The position numbers and the translations under genes were made by a program. The notes below the pieces were generated by a model. It searched no databases, was not told the origin of the DNA, and saw only the letters and a list, made by a program, of their open reading frames with translations. A DNA stretch of 15,114 nucleotides from DTU018 sp029550685 (GTDB lineage: Bacteria; Bacillota; Syntrophomonadia; Syntrophomonadales; Syntrophomonadaceae): positions 1 to 15,114 of the forward strand of contig DAONVO010000053.1 of NCBI GenBank assembly GCA_035412805.1, given 5' to 3'. Each line of letters starts with the position of its first letter. Position 1 is the first letter of the stretch. Below, in pieces: positions 1-6,547 of this stretch.

Positions 1-1496
1 GCCACTTCCCCCCGCTTGGGATGAGGAACACCAATAGTACAGGCATCCTGAACTTCCGGCATTGCGTAGCATACTTCGTCAATTTCCCGGGGGTAGACAT
101 TGTAACCGCTGCTGATTATAATGTCTTTCTTGCGATCCACAATATAAAAGAATCCGTCTTCGTCCATATAGCCGATATCCCCGGTATAAAGCCATCCATC
201 TCTCAGGGCCATAGCAGTTTCCTCCGGGTTATTCCAATATCCACGCATCATCTGGGGTCCGCGGAAGATGATTTCTCCAGGTTCACCGATGGGCATTATA
301 TCCACCCCATTCTCACTGTCAACAATTAATACATCGGTGTCTACCCAGGGCACTCCCACACTACCAATTTTGCGGGTATGATGGCCAGAATTGGAAGTTA
401 TCTGCTGACAGCTTTCCGACATACCATATCCTTCCACAATACGGCATTTACCTATTTCTTCAAATCTACGCAGAATTTCTTCCGGCAAAGGCGACCCGCC
501 GCTGAATACCCCGCCTCTAAAGCAGGAAAAATCCGTGTTCGGAAAACGGGGGTGGTTGAGCAGCATGATGAGCAAGGCGGGAACGGCCGGCAGAGTAGCC
601 GGCTGGTATTTTTCAATAGCATCCATTATGGCATCCGGGTCAGGCACCGGAACAGTAACCAAACTACCGCCGCAGATGAAATTGAATCCTACAGCAGCCA
701 TATAACCAAAAATATGACTTATGGGAATGATGGACAAGGCCCTTATATCTCCGGCTTCCATAGTAGTGTAATTATTGGTGACCCACTGTCCTATGCGAAC
801 TGCTTTGGATATCACATTATGATTGGTTAGGATACAACCTTTGGGAACACCGGTGGTCCCTCCAGTGTACTGCAAGCGGACAATGTCATCCGGGGTCAGT
901 TCCACTTCCGGCTCAGTGTTGTCAGCTGCTGCTATTATTTCATTAAAATCATATATGGAACTGCCTTTCTCTACTTCAATAGGCATGGTGGGTACTTGAC
1001 AGACAATGACCCGTTTCACCGGCGAATCCGGTTCTTTCATGACTTGGATAGCTTTTTCGGCGAACATGGCCATGACAATTACCGTTTCAGCACCGCTATC
1101 CTTGATCTGTACTGATATCTCCCGAACTGTATAAAGCGGATTGGTGGGTACCTCAATGGCACCGATTTTAAGTAGGGCTTGAATTGATAATACGTATTGG
1201 GGAAGGTTCGGGGATATGATAGCTACCCGGTCACCCTTTTTTACCCCCAGACTAGTGAGAGCATTGGCAAGACGGCGGGCTATATCATTGGCTACTCCAT
1301 AGGTTATCACCGTTTCACCCTGCATCACATAAGGTTTATCAGGATACTCTGCTGCCCACTTATTAAACCACCATTTCGGGGGCTCAGTAGGGTATTTGGG
1401 TGATAACTCTATATGGTCGTCGTAATTTGCTTCCCATAGAGGCCTCAGCCGGGCAACTTCTTCCTCAAAGGCTTTTAACCACGGTTTTGCAGCCAT
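1..1496 (-). CDS. AMP-forming acyl-CoA synthetase (fatty-acid CoA ligase), C-terminus cut off by window edge
   Basis: Adenylate-forming ligase that activates a carboxylic acid, probably a fatty acid, with ATP and CoA to acyl-CoA, AMP and PPi. The minus strand reads openly for 498 codons from an ATG at 1496 to the window edge. ANL-superfamily motifs appear in order: the phosphate-binding loop YTGGTTGVPKG (about 210-220), the adenine-site motif EGYGMSES (355-362), the YTGD motif (437-440) and the hinge DRKKD (454-458) followed by SGYNVYPREIDEV. The reading stops at HPKRGEV, so the C-terminal catalytic lysine region (roughly the last 50 residues) lies outside. An AAGGAGG Shine-Dalgarno at 1504-1510, 7 nt before the ATG, supports the start. 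There is no signal peptide. It is divergent from the sigma-54 activator and has its own sigma-54 promoter, so it is the likely regulated target. The acyl chain length cannot be read from sequence; a medium- or long-chain substrate is typical of this subgroup. Confidence 0.93.
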   Translation of the reverse strand, partial: MAAKPWLKAFEEEVARLRPLWEANYDDHIELSPKYPTEPPKWWFNKWAAEYPDKPYVMQGETVITYGVANDIARRLANALTSLGVKKGDRVAIISPNLPQYVLSIQALLKIGAIEVPTNPLYTVREISVQIKDSGAETVIVMAMFAEKAIQVMKEPDSPVKRVIVCQVPTMPIEVEKGSSIYDFNEIIAAADNTEPEVELTPDDIVRLQYTGGTTGVPKGCILTNHNVISKAVRIGQWVTNNYTTMEAGDIRALSIIPISHIFGYMAAVGFNFICGGSLVTVPVPDPDAIMDAIEKYQPATLPAVPALLIMLLNHPRFPNTDFSCFRGGVFSGGSPLPEEILRRFEEIGKCRIVEGYGMSESCQQITSNSGHHTRKIGSVGVPWVDTDVLIVDSENGVDIMPIGEPGEIIFRGPQMMRGYWNNPEETAMALRDGWLYTGDIGYMDEDGFFYIVDRKKDIIISSGYNVYPREIDEVCYAMPEVQDACTIGVPHPKRGEV

Positions 1497-1561
1497 AAAA
1501 CACCCTCCTTGATAAATACTCTCTGGTCGCGTTAACATTTGTTACTATCAATCCTGTTTAC

Positions 1562-1576
1562 GCAAAATTCATGCCA
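1562..1576 (-). promoter_or_regulatory. Sigma-54 (-24/-12) promoter for the acyl-CoA synthetase
   Basis: On the minus strand the sequence reads TGGCATGAATTTTGC. It matches the sigma-54 consensus TGGCACG-N4-TTGC with a single change (C to T) and the exact 10-nt gap between GG and GC. It faces the acyl-CoA synthetase, predicting a start near 1550 and a leader of about 54 nt before the ATG. A sigma-54 promoter requires an AAA+ activator bound upstream, and such an activator is encoded divergently next door. The promoter is seen by eye only; no expression data are implied. Confidence 0.8.
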
Positions 1577-1661
1577 AATAGCATCGGCCTAAAAATCGGG
1601 ATTTTTGGAGGCTTTAAACCAGGAAGATTTTAACTGCGTATCCCAAATTTTATTTTTAATT

Positions 1662-1679
1662 TGATACATTAATGCATCA
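1662..1679. promoter_or_regulatory. Operator-like inverted repeat, site 1
   Basis: TGATACATTAATGCATCA has arms TGATAC and GCATCA (5 of 6 pairs) around a 6-bp AT-rich centre. Its centre lies about 120 bp upstream of the predicted sigma-54 start of the acyl-CoA synthetase, an ordinary distance for an enhancer site. It is one of three matching sites in this intergenic region. The likely ligand is the neighbouring activator, whose TyrR-type helix-turn-helix would be expected to prefer a 6-6-6 palindrome. Confidence 0.7.
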
Positions 1680-1760
1680 TAAATGATTTAATAAAAGCTA
1701 TAAAGGCAACAGTTCTTAAGAGAAACAAAATATCCCATTTTCTGGGTTATTGAAATTATT

Positions 1761-1778
1761 TGATACAGGTGTGCATCA
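1761..1778. promoter_or_regulatory. Operator-like inverted repeat, site 2
   Basis: TGATACAGGTGTGCATCA has the same arms as site 1 (TGATAC and GCATCA) around a different 6-bp centre. Conservation of the arms but not the centre is what a dimeric DNA-binding protein leaves. It begins 99 bp after the start of site 1 and lies about 219 bp upstream of the predicted acyl-CoA synthetase transcription start. Confidence 0.7.
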
Positions 1779-1818
1779 CTGGTCGGAAATGATGCTCCTT
1801 ATACCAGGCTCCTTTCTT

Positions 1819-1847
1819 TTTACGGTTATTGATAAGCAACATATTAT
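1819..1847 (+). promoter_or_regulatory. Candidate sigma-A promoter for the activator gene
   Basis: TTTACG (4 of 6 to the -35 consensus) and TATTAT (5 of 6 to the -10 consensus) are separated by 17 bp. Transcription would start near 1854, giving a leader of about 80 nt before the regulator ATG, with operator-like site 3 inside that leader. The -35 match is weak and the region is AT-rich, so chance is possible. No better vegetative promoter was seen upstream of the gene. Confidence 0.35.
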
Positions 1848-1868
1848 CTTAGTTCCGGTATCCACTTT

Positions 1869-1886
1869 TGATACATTTTGGTATCA
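1869..1886. promoter_or_regulatory. Operator-like inverted repeat, site 3 (perfect arms)
   Basis: TGATACATTTTGGTATCA has perfectly complementary 6-bp arms around a 6-bp centre. It begins 108 bp after the start of site 2. It is about 327 bp from the predicted acyl-CoA synthetase start but only 49 bp before the regulator ATG, just downstream of a candidate vegetative promoter. Binding here could therefore repress the regulator's own gene as well as contribute to activation of the divergent gene. The autoregulation is inferred from position. Confidence 0.7.
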
Positions 1887-1935
1887 TATGGATTAGGACC
1901 AATGCTTAACGGCATTTTTTCGGGGGGGTCTAAAT

Positions 1936-4098
1936 ATGGATTTGGAGTTGGATAAGTGGCTTACTGTTGCTGAATACCTGTCTCATCTGGGAAGGGACCT
2001 GAAGATCAAATCTTCCCTGAAAGTAAAAGATTTCATGCGCTGCTACCCGGAACTGCTGACAGCCAAAGACAGCATAAAGTCGGCTGTGGAGATTATGGTC
2101 AGCGATAGCATTGACGCGGTCCCTATTGTGGATGAAGCAGGTAATCTCGAGGGATTGGTTACCAAAACTCTGGTTTTGCGTGAGATATTAAACGGTACCG
2201 ACCTCCAGCAGCCGATTAGCCAAATTATGATCAGCGGAGTAGAATCCATTGATCCTGAAGAAGATGTGTCAAATTTGATTACTATCAATGTCGGCAACCT
2301 GCCCGTTTTGAGCAATAAAAAAGTTGTCGGGATGGTAACCCTGTCAGACACCATCAGAGCTTATTTCAGTTCTCTAATCACGCTGCATATGGAACTAAAC
2401 GCGGTAATCAATTCAACACATAATGGCATCTTAACTGTAAATGAGGCAGGAGAAATAAGCCTGGTCAACCAGGCTGCTGAAAGCATTCTGGGTATCAAAA
2501 GGGAAGATGTGGCAGGTAAGAAGATCAGTCAGGTTTTACCCCAAAGCAAATTGCCGGAGATTTTAGCCAGTGGACAAAATCGTTTAGGACAAAAGGTGGT
2601 TTACAACAAGAAAGGATTTATTTCCAACCTCACCCCGGTGGTGGGCAATAAACAAATTATTGGAGCAGTAGAGGTTATCCAGGATATTTCCGAGCTTGAG
2701 ATGATTTCGGAAGAACTCAGCTACACCAAGCAGATGAAAGAAGAGCTTTCTGTCATCATAGATTCCTCCTTCGACGGTTTTCACATAACTGATAATCACG
2801 GAAAAACCCTGCGGATCAATAAAGCTTTTGAGCGTATCACCTCGATACCGTTCTCCGACTTGATGGGAAAAACCATAGCAGAATTGGTAGAAGCAGGAGT
2901 GTACAGTCAGGATGTCCTGCAACTGGTGCTGGAAAAACGTGAACCCGTGACCTTCTCCCAGGAATCAAAACCAGGCAACACCGTTATTATTACAGCCAAC
3001 CCCGTTTTTGATGAACAAGACAATTTGTTCAGAATTGTCATCAATGTGCGCGACATATCAGAGCTCAATGACCTAAGACGACAACTGGCCCAAGCTCAGA
3101 CCCTGAGCCATCACTACCAGGAAGAGCTGAATCGCTATAACCTGGCCGATCAGTATGTCATTCGTTCGAAAGAATCCAGGGATCTGGCTGATCTCTGTGT
3201 AAGATTGGGACAGGTTGATGCCACGGTGTTGATCAAGGGTGAATCGGGTGTGGGCAAAGAATTCGCTGCCCAAATAATTCACTCGAACAGCAAGCGCAGG
3301 GACAAACCAATGATTAAAGTAAACTGTGCGGCTATTCCGGAAAACCTGTTTGAATCAGAGCTTTTCGGCTACGAACCGGGTGCCTTCACCGGTGCCAGCA
3401 AAGAAGGTAAACCAGGGTTGTTTGAAGCAGCAAACGGCGGCACCCTGCTGCTGGACGAAATTGGGGAAATGCCCTTAAGTACTCAAGCCAAATTGCTCCG
3501 GGCCATTCAGGACAAAGAGATTACCCGGGTGGGGGGTACCAAGCCCATCAAAATAGATGTCCGCTTGATTGCTGCCACCAATCGCAACCTGCAGGAAATG
3601 GTGCGGAACAAAGAATTTCGCCGGGATCTGTATTTTCGGCTGAATGTTATTCCGGTCACAGTCCCGCCCCTGAGGGATCGCAAGGTGGAAATTCCTTTCC
3701 TGGTAGATCATTTTGTCAAGAAATTCAACGCCAAGTATAATTTTAAGAAACGTATTGATGAGCGGCAAATAAAGGTTTTGATGAATTACGACTGGCCTGG
3801 CAACATCCGGGAACTGGAGAACTTAATTGAGAGAGTACTGGTCACCTCACCGGGAAATGTGATCCGGCATATCAATCTGCATGATTTTGACCGCACCGAT
3901 TATGAAGCCATTAATTATGAACATTTTATCGGTTTTAAGCTGCAAGACGCAGTAGAACAGCTGGAAAAATACCTGATCCAGAATTCTTTGGAAACCCTGG
4001 GGACCACCCGCAAAGCAGCGCAGGAATTGGGGGTGAGCCAGCCCACTATTGTCCGCAAAGCCGCTAAATACAATATACCGCTGAAAAGTCCAAAATAA
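1936..4098 (+). CDS. Sigma-54-dependent transcriptional activator with CBS pair, two PAS domains and TyrR-type HTH
   Basis: A 720-aa enhancer-binding protein that remodels sigma-54 RNA polymerase using ATP. Domains in order: a short N-terminal segment; two CBS motifs (about 30-145), which in other proteins bind adenine nucleotides; PAS 1 (about 151-255); PAS 2 (about 268-375); a short coiled linker; then the AAA+ domain. The AAA+ domain has Walker A GESGVGKE (435-442), the sigma-54-contacting GAFTGA loop (482-487), Walker B LLLDE (D507, E508) and the arginine-finger region FRRDLYFRL (561-569). The C-terminal helix-turn-helix (about 690-714, TTRKAAQELGVSQPTIVRK) resembles that of E. coli TyrR. 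There is no response-regulator receiver domain, so it probably senses a small molecule directly. The ATG follows a G-run at 1922-1928, which makes a weak ribosome site. Its divergent neighbour has a sigma-54 promoter and three shared operator-like sites, so acyl-CoA synthetase is the likely target. The signal is unknown. Confidence 0.93.
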   Translation: MDLELDKWLTVAEYLSHLGRDLKIKSSLKVKDFMRCYPELLTAKDSIKSAVEIMVSDSIDAVPIVDEAGNLEGLVTKTLVLREILNGTDLQQPISQIMISGVESIDPEEDVSNLITINVGNLPVLSNKKVVGMVTLSDTIRAYFSSLITLHMELNAVINSTHNGILTVNEAGEISLVNQAAESILGIKREDVAGKKISQVLPQSKLPEILASGQNRLGQKVVYNKKGFISNLTPVVGNKQIIGAVEVIQDISELEMISEELSYTKQMKEELSVIIDSSFDGFHITDNHGKTLRINKAFERITSIPFSDLMGKTIAELVEAGVYSQDVLQLVLEKREPVTFSQESKPGNTVIITANPVFDEQDNLFRIVINVRDISELNDLRRQLAQAQTLSHHYQEELNRYNLADQYVIRSKESRDLADLCVRLGQVDATVLIKGESGVGKEFAAQIIHSNSKRRDKPMIKVNCAAIPENLFESELFGYEPGAFTGASKEGKPGLFEAANGGTLLLDEIGEMPLSTQAKLLRAIQDKEITRVGGTKPIKIDVRLIAATNRNLQEMVRNKEFRRDLYFRLNVIPVTVPPLRDRKVEIPFLVDHFVKKFNAKYNFKKRIDERQIKVLMNYDWPGNIRELENLIERVLVTSPGNVIRHINLHDFDRTDYEAINYEHFIGFKLQDAVEQLEKYLIQNSLETLGTTRKAAQELGVSQPTIVRKAAKYNIPLKSPK

Positions 4099-4208
4099 GA
4101 GCGGCATCTTTAGGGAGGCGCGGTTGGAGGATCTTCCCTTCTGGTACCGTAAACGATTCTTCTCTGAGCAGCAGCCAGTTACTATGTGAATAGTCAAGGA
4201 GGGTAAAC

Positions 4209-5456
4209 ATGAGTTGGAAAGTCGGGCGCAATGACCCCTGTCCCTGCGGCAGCGGTAAAAAATATAAGAAATGCTGCGGGTTAGTAGGGGACATTCGCAA
4301 CGCTTCTTTAGATCCCTTTGCAAGATACAATGAACTCCTAACAGAAGTTAAGCTGAAATTGGACCGTTATTTTGCCAGTTCTATGAAAAGGCTGCGCCGC
4401 GACAACCTGCAGTCTTTCCTGTATTATACGGTCAATCACACCCTGCCTCCAGAACATGAATCACTGTACTCTGACTGGCTTTGGTTTGACCGGGTTTCTC
4501 CTGATAACCCTTCTTACGCCGAACTATACCTGCAGGAAAACACTGCCTTTATGGAAGGGCCACTGCGGGAGTGCCTGCAAAACCTGTGTGATTCTTCGCT
4601 TTCCATATATCAAGTTGTGGAATCCCAGGACATGATGCTGCAGGTTCGCGACCTGTTCACCGGCGAGAACCAGGAAGTGTTATTAAAAGAACCCTGGCAG
4701 GGGTCTGCAGATCACCCGGTTCTTATCCTGGGGCGATTGGTCAGGATAGAACAGGGATACCTGTTTTCGGGAATGGTTTTATTAAGTGAAGATAATGATG
4801 GCCAGCAAGCAGAATTCTTGAAAGCTCATTATGAATACTGCCAGCAGTTAGGGCTTTACCCGGCAGGACTGCCCGCCGAAGTTAACTATGGTCTGTTCGA
4901 TCATGCCCATAAGAAAAAACTGTTCAGTCTGCGCGATATGCGCAGCGCCGGGGTGGATGAAGGCACCGCCCGGGATGTGCAAAACCGGTTAGCCCAGCTG
5001 GAGCAGTTTGAATTGGCCCATTGTACTGAGGATATTGCCTGGTTCGTGCCGCGCCGGGAGCATTACGGATATGTAAGAATAGCGGTGGGCCCTGATTTTG
5101 TCGCTGCTGCAGCCGACGTACTGGATGATGTAGCCTTTCTGCAGGAACAGATGACAGCTTTGCTGCCCCAGGTAAAAATGGACCTGGTTCACAGTACCAT
5201 GCAGCGTTCTTTTCCGCCGGCGGATAAAGCATCCATTTGGCTGGCCATTATGAAGGACCAGCAGGCGGAAATCTGGCTGGATACTGCCCATCGCGAATTA
5301 GAGGGAAAAACTCCCCGCCAGCTGCTGGAGGAAAAAGAAGGCCGGGAGCGTTTGCTTGATATGCTCGGTGAATTCTCAGCTTCGGTTCAATCCCAAGATC
5401 AGCAAGAGTTTATCAATTTTATGAAAGCTCGGGTGGAATCGGTAGGGAATCCGTAA
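4209..5456 (+). CDS. SEC-C zinc-motif protein of unknown function
   Basis: A 415-aa soluble protein beginning with a textbook SEC-C motif: GRNDPCPCGSGKKYKKCCG, with C11, C13, C22 and C23 as zinc ligands. The motif is best known from the C-terminus of SecA, where it binds zinc and contacts SecB or ribosomes, and it occurs on many unrelated proteins. I do not recognise the remaining 390 residues. They are acidic, rich in Glu, Gln and Leu, without membrane segments or signal peptide. The start is firm: AAGGAGG at 4196-4202 sits 6 nt before the ATG. A 110-bp gap without an evident terminator separates it from the upstream activator, so co-transcription is possible. Its last 38 bp overlap the 3' end of the convergent engB. 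A role in protein export or ribosome handling would be a guess. Confidence 0.85.
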   Translation: MSWKVGRNDPCPCGSGKKYKKCCGLVGDIRNASLDPFARYNELLTEVKLKLDRYFASSMKRLRRDNLQSFLYYTVNHTLPPEHESLYSDWLWFDRVSPDNPSYAELYLQENTAFMEGPLRECLQNLCDSSLSIYQVVESQDMMLQVRDLFTGENQEVLLKEPWQGSADHPVLILGRLVRIEQGYLFSGMVLLSEDNDGQQAEFLKAHYEYCQQLGLYPAGLPAEVNYGLFDHAHKKKLFSLRDMRSAGVDEGTARDVQNRLAQLEQFELAHCTEDIAWFVPRREHYGYVRIAVGPDFVAAAADVLDDVAFLQEQMTALLPQVKMDLVHSTMQRSFPPADKASIWLAIMKDQQAEIWLDTAHRELEGKTPRQLLEEKEGRERLLDMLGEFSASVQSQDQQEFINFMKARVESVGNP

Positions 5457-6030
5457 TTTCTTCCAGGGACTGCAGAAGTTCTTCCATTCCCTCACCGCTG
5501 GCCGAAGAGATACCCAGGGGCTGCTGCTCAATGGGAAGCTGCAGCTCTTTGCGAATCATGGCCAGGTTTTTTAGCCGGGCCGAGCGAGACAGCTTGTCGG
5601 ACTTGGTAGCCACAACCATATAGGGAATCTGGTGATGTTCCAGCCAATCTTTCATGAGCCGGTCCTCTTTGGAAGGAGAGTGGCGAATATCTACCAGCAG
5701 GATTACGCCCCGCAGTGAACTCCGGCTGGTCAAATATTTTTCTATCATTTTTCCCCAGCGGGCTCTTTCACTTTGGGATACTTTGGCGAAACCATAGCCG
5801 GGTAAATCCACCAGGTACCAGGATTGATTAAAACGATAGTAATTGATGGTTCGGGTTTTACCAGGAGTTGAACTGGACTTGGCCAGGTTTTTGCGGTTGG
5901 CTAAACGGTTGATTAGGGAGGATTTGCCTACATTGGAGCGCCCCACAATCGCTACTTCCGGCAGCTGATCAGCAGGAAGCTGGTCCATATCCACAAAAAC
6001 ACCTACAAATTCAGCTTGTTTTATCTTCAT
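5419..6030 (-). CDS. engB: Ribosome-biogenesis GTP-binding protein EngB (YsxC/YihA)
   Basis: TRAFAC-class GTPase needed for late assembly of the large ribosomal subunit. Numbering from the ATG at 6030 (203 aa, close to the usual 195-210), the G motifs are G1 GRSNVGKSS (30-38), a G2 threonine in GKTRTINYY (58-65), G3 DLPGYG (75-80), G4 TKSD (142-145) and G5 SSASGEG (175-181). The frame stays open further upstream to 6117, but those extra 29 codons lie in repeat-like non-coding DNA, while MKIKQAEFVGVF is the normal family start and follows a GGGGG run. In Bacillus, engB directly follows lonA; here threonine aldolase and a 517-bp spacer intervene. Its stop lies 38 bp inside the end of the convergent SEC-C gene. 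Confidence 0.95.
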   Translation of the reverse strand: MKIKQAEFVGVFVDMDQLPADQLPEVAIVGRSNVGKSSLINRLANRKNLAKSSSTPGKTRTINYYRFNQSWYLVDLPGYGFAKVSQSERARWGKMIEKYLTSRSSLRGVILLVDIRHSPSKEDRLMKDWLEHHQIPYMVVATKSDKLSRSARLKNLAMIRKELQLPIEQQPLGISSASGEGMEELLQSLEEITDSLPIPPELS

Positions 6031-6302
6031 ACTTACCCCCAAGGAATCTTCGCCAGGTGCGAAGCGGACCGCTCGGAATTCGGCCTCCATGCACTCAGTC
6101 CTCGCTGCTCGAAACATCCTGTTTCTCGCTCTGTTTCGCAGCCCTCAGTTTTGACGTGTATTGCAACGGCTCGTCGTAAGTCACTCGCCCGGCTAATACT
6201 CCAGGTTAAGCCGTGCAGCGATGTTTTCATTCATCGTGACCTATTCTACTGGTGACAATTGGCTGTGAAAATAACTTTAGCATATAAAAAAGACGGCTAT
6301 AA
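6031..6302. other. Non-coding engB leader region with small hairpins
   Basis: No convincing gene is present: the short frames here lack ribosome sites and family similarity. There are two clear small inverted repeats: CTTCGC-N5-GCGAAG at 6048-6064, and GAAACA-TCC-TGTTTC at 6111-6125, the latter extendable outward with mismatches. The sequence CCGGCTAATACTC at 6189-6201 recurs with one change at 6459-6471, so this may be a remnant of a dispersed repeat. If engB is transcribed from the candidate promoter at 6243-6271, most of this stretch would be its 5' leader. No known riboswitch or T-box was recognised. Confidence 0.4.
6243..6271 (-). promoter_or_regulatory. Candidate sigma-A promoter for engB
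   Basis: On the minus strand, TTTTCA (6271-6266, 4 of 6 to the -35 consensus) and TAGAAT (6248-6243, 5 of 6 to the -10 consensus) are 17 bp apart. It would give engB its own transcript with a leader of about 200 nt. This is plausible because a long repeat-bearing gap separates engB from threonine aldolase. It is a by-eye match and could be chance. Confidence 0.25.
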
Positions 6303-6399
6303 TGTCACTGCGAGGAGCATAGCGACGAAGCAATCTCAAACGAGGACGGCAGATTATGTTTAAGGAGATCGCCACGGCACTTCGTGCCTCGCGATGACA
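6303..6399. repeat. Short inverted-repeat (MITE/REP-like) element
   Basis: Two 35-nt arms, 6303-6337 (beginning TGTCACTGCGAGG) and 6365-6399 (its complement beginning TGTCATCGCGAGG), form an imperfect inverted repeat around a 27-bp centre. The outer 13 bases agree at 11 positions, and the inner ends GCAATCTC and GCGATCTC nearly agree. ATAA lies immediately outside both ends (6299-6302 and 6400-6403), a possible target duplication. The arm sequence resembles a repeat family (TGTCATTGCGAGG...GCAATCTC) that I recall as scattered through many unrelated bacterial genomes. There is no transposase inside. It lies between ltaE-type threonine aldolase and engB. Confidence 0.7.
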
Positions 6400-6434
6400 A
6401 TAAAGTAGTTCATATAATTGTAAGCCGATGTGTT

Positions 6435-6493
6435 GCAGGCGAGGAGTCTTGGAGCGAGCCGGTTAATACTCTGTACCCGGCTCACACCCCTGC
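6435..6493. repeat. Nested palindromic element between threonine aldolase and engB
   Basis: An inner perfect stem GAGCCGG (6456-6462) and CCGGCTC (6477-6483) encloses a 14-nt loop. An outer pair, GCAGG (6435-6439) and CCTGC (6489-6493), flanks it. The loop carries TTAATACTC, part of the 13-bp CCGG(C/T)TAATACTC sequence also found at 6189-6201. No T-run follows on either strand, so it is not a canonical terminator. It could stabilise or process the transcript, or be another repeat remnant. A separate 7-bp AT hairpin, AGTATTT-N7-AAATACT (6529-6549), lies at the threonine aldolase stop. Confidence 0.45.
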
Positions 6494-6547
6494 CAAGCCG
6501 TGGTTAGCATAAATCGACATAGAGGAGGAGTATTTTCAAAGCAAATA

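Noticed and set aside
1780..1795. Plus-strand TGG...GC that looks like a sigma-54 promoter for the activator
   Set aside because: The spacer is 11 nt instead of 10 and the flanking bases do not match the consensus.
6031..6117. N-terminal extension of engB (29 extra codons, start at 6117)
   Set aside because: No ribosome site, composition unlike the protein, and the family begins at MKIKQAEF. The ATG at 6030 is preferred.
6435..6493. Palindromic element as terminator of the lon-threonine aldolase transcript
   Set aside because: The stem has a 14-nt loop and is not followed by a T-run on the minus strand.
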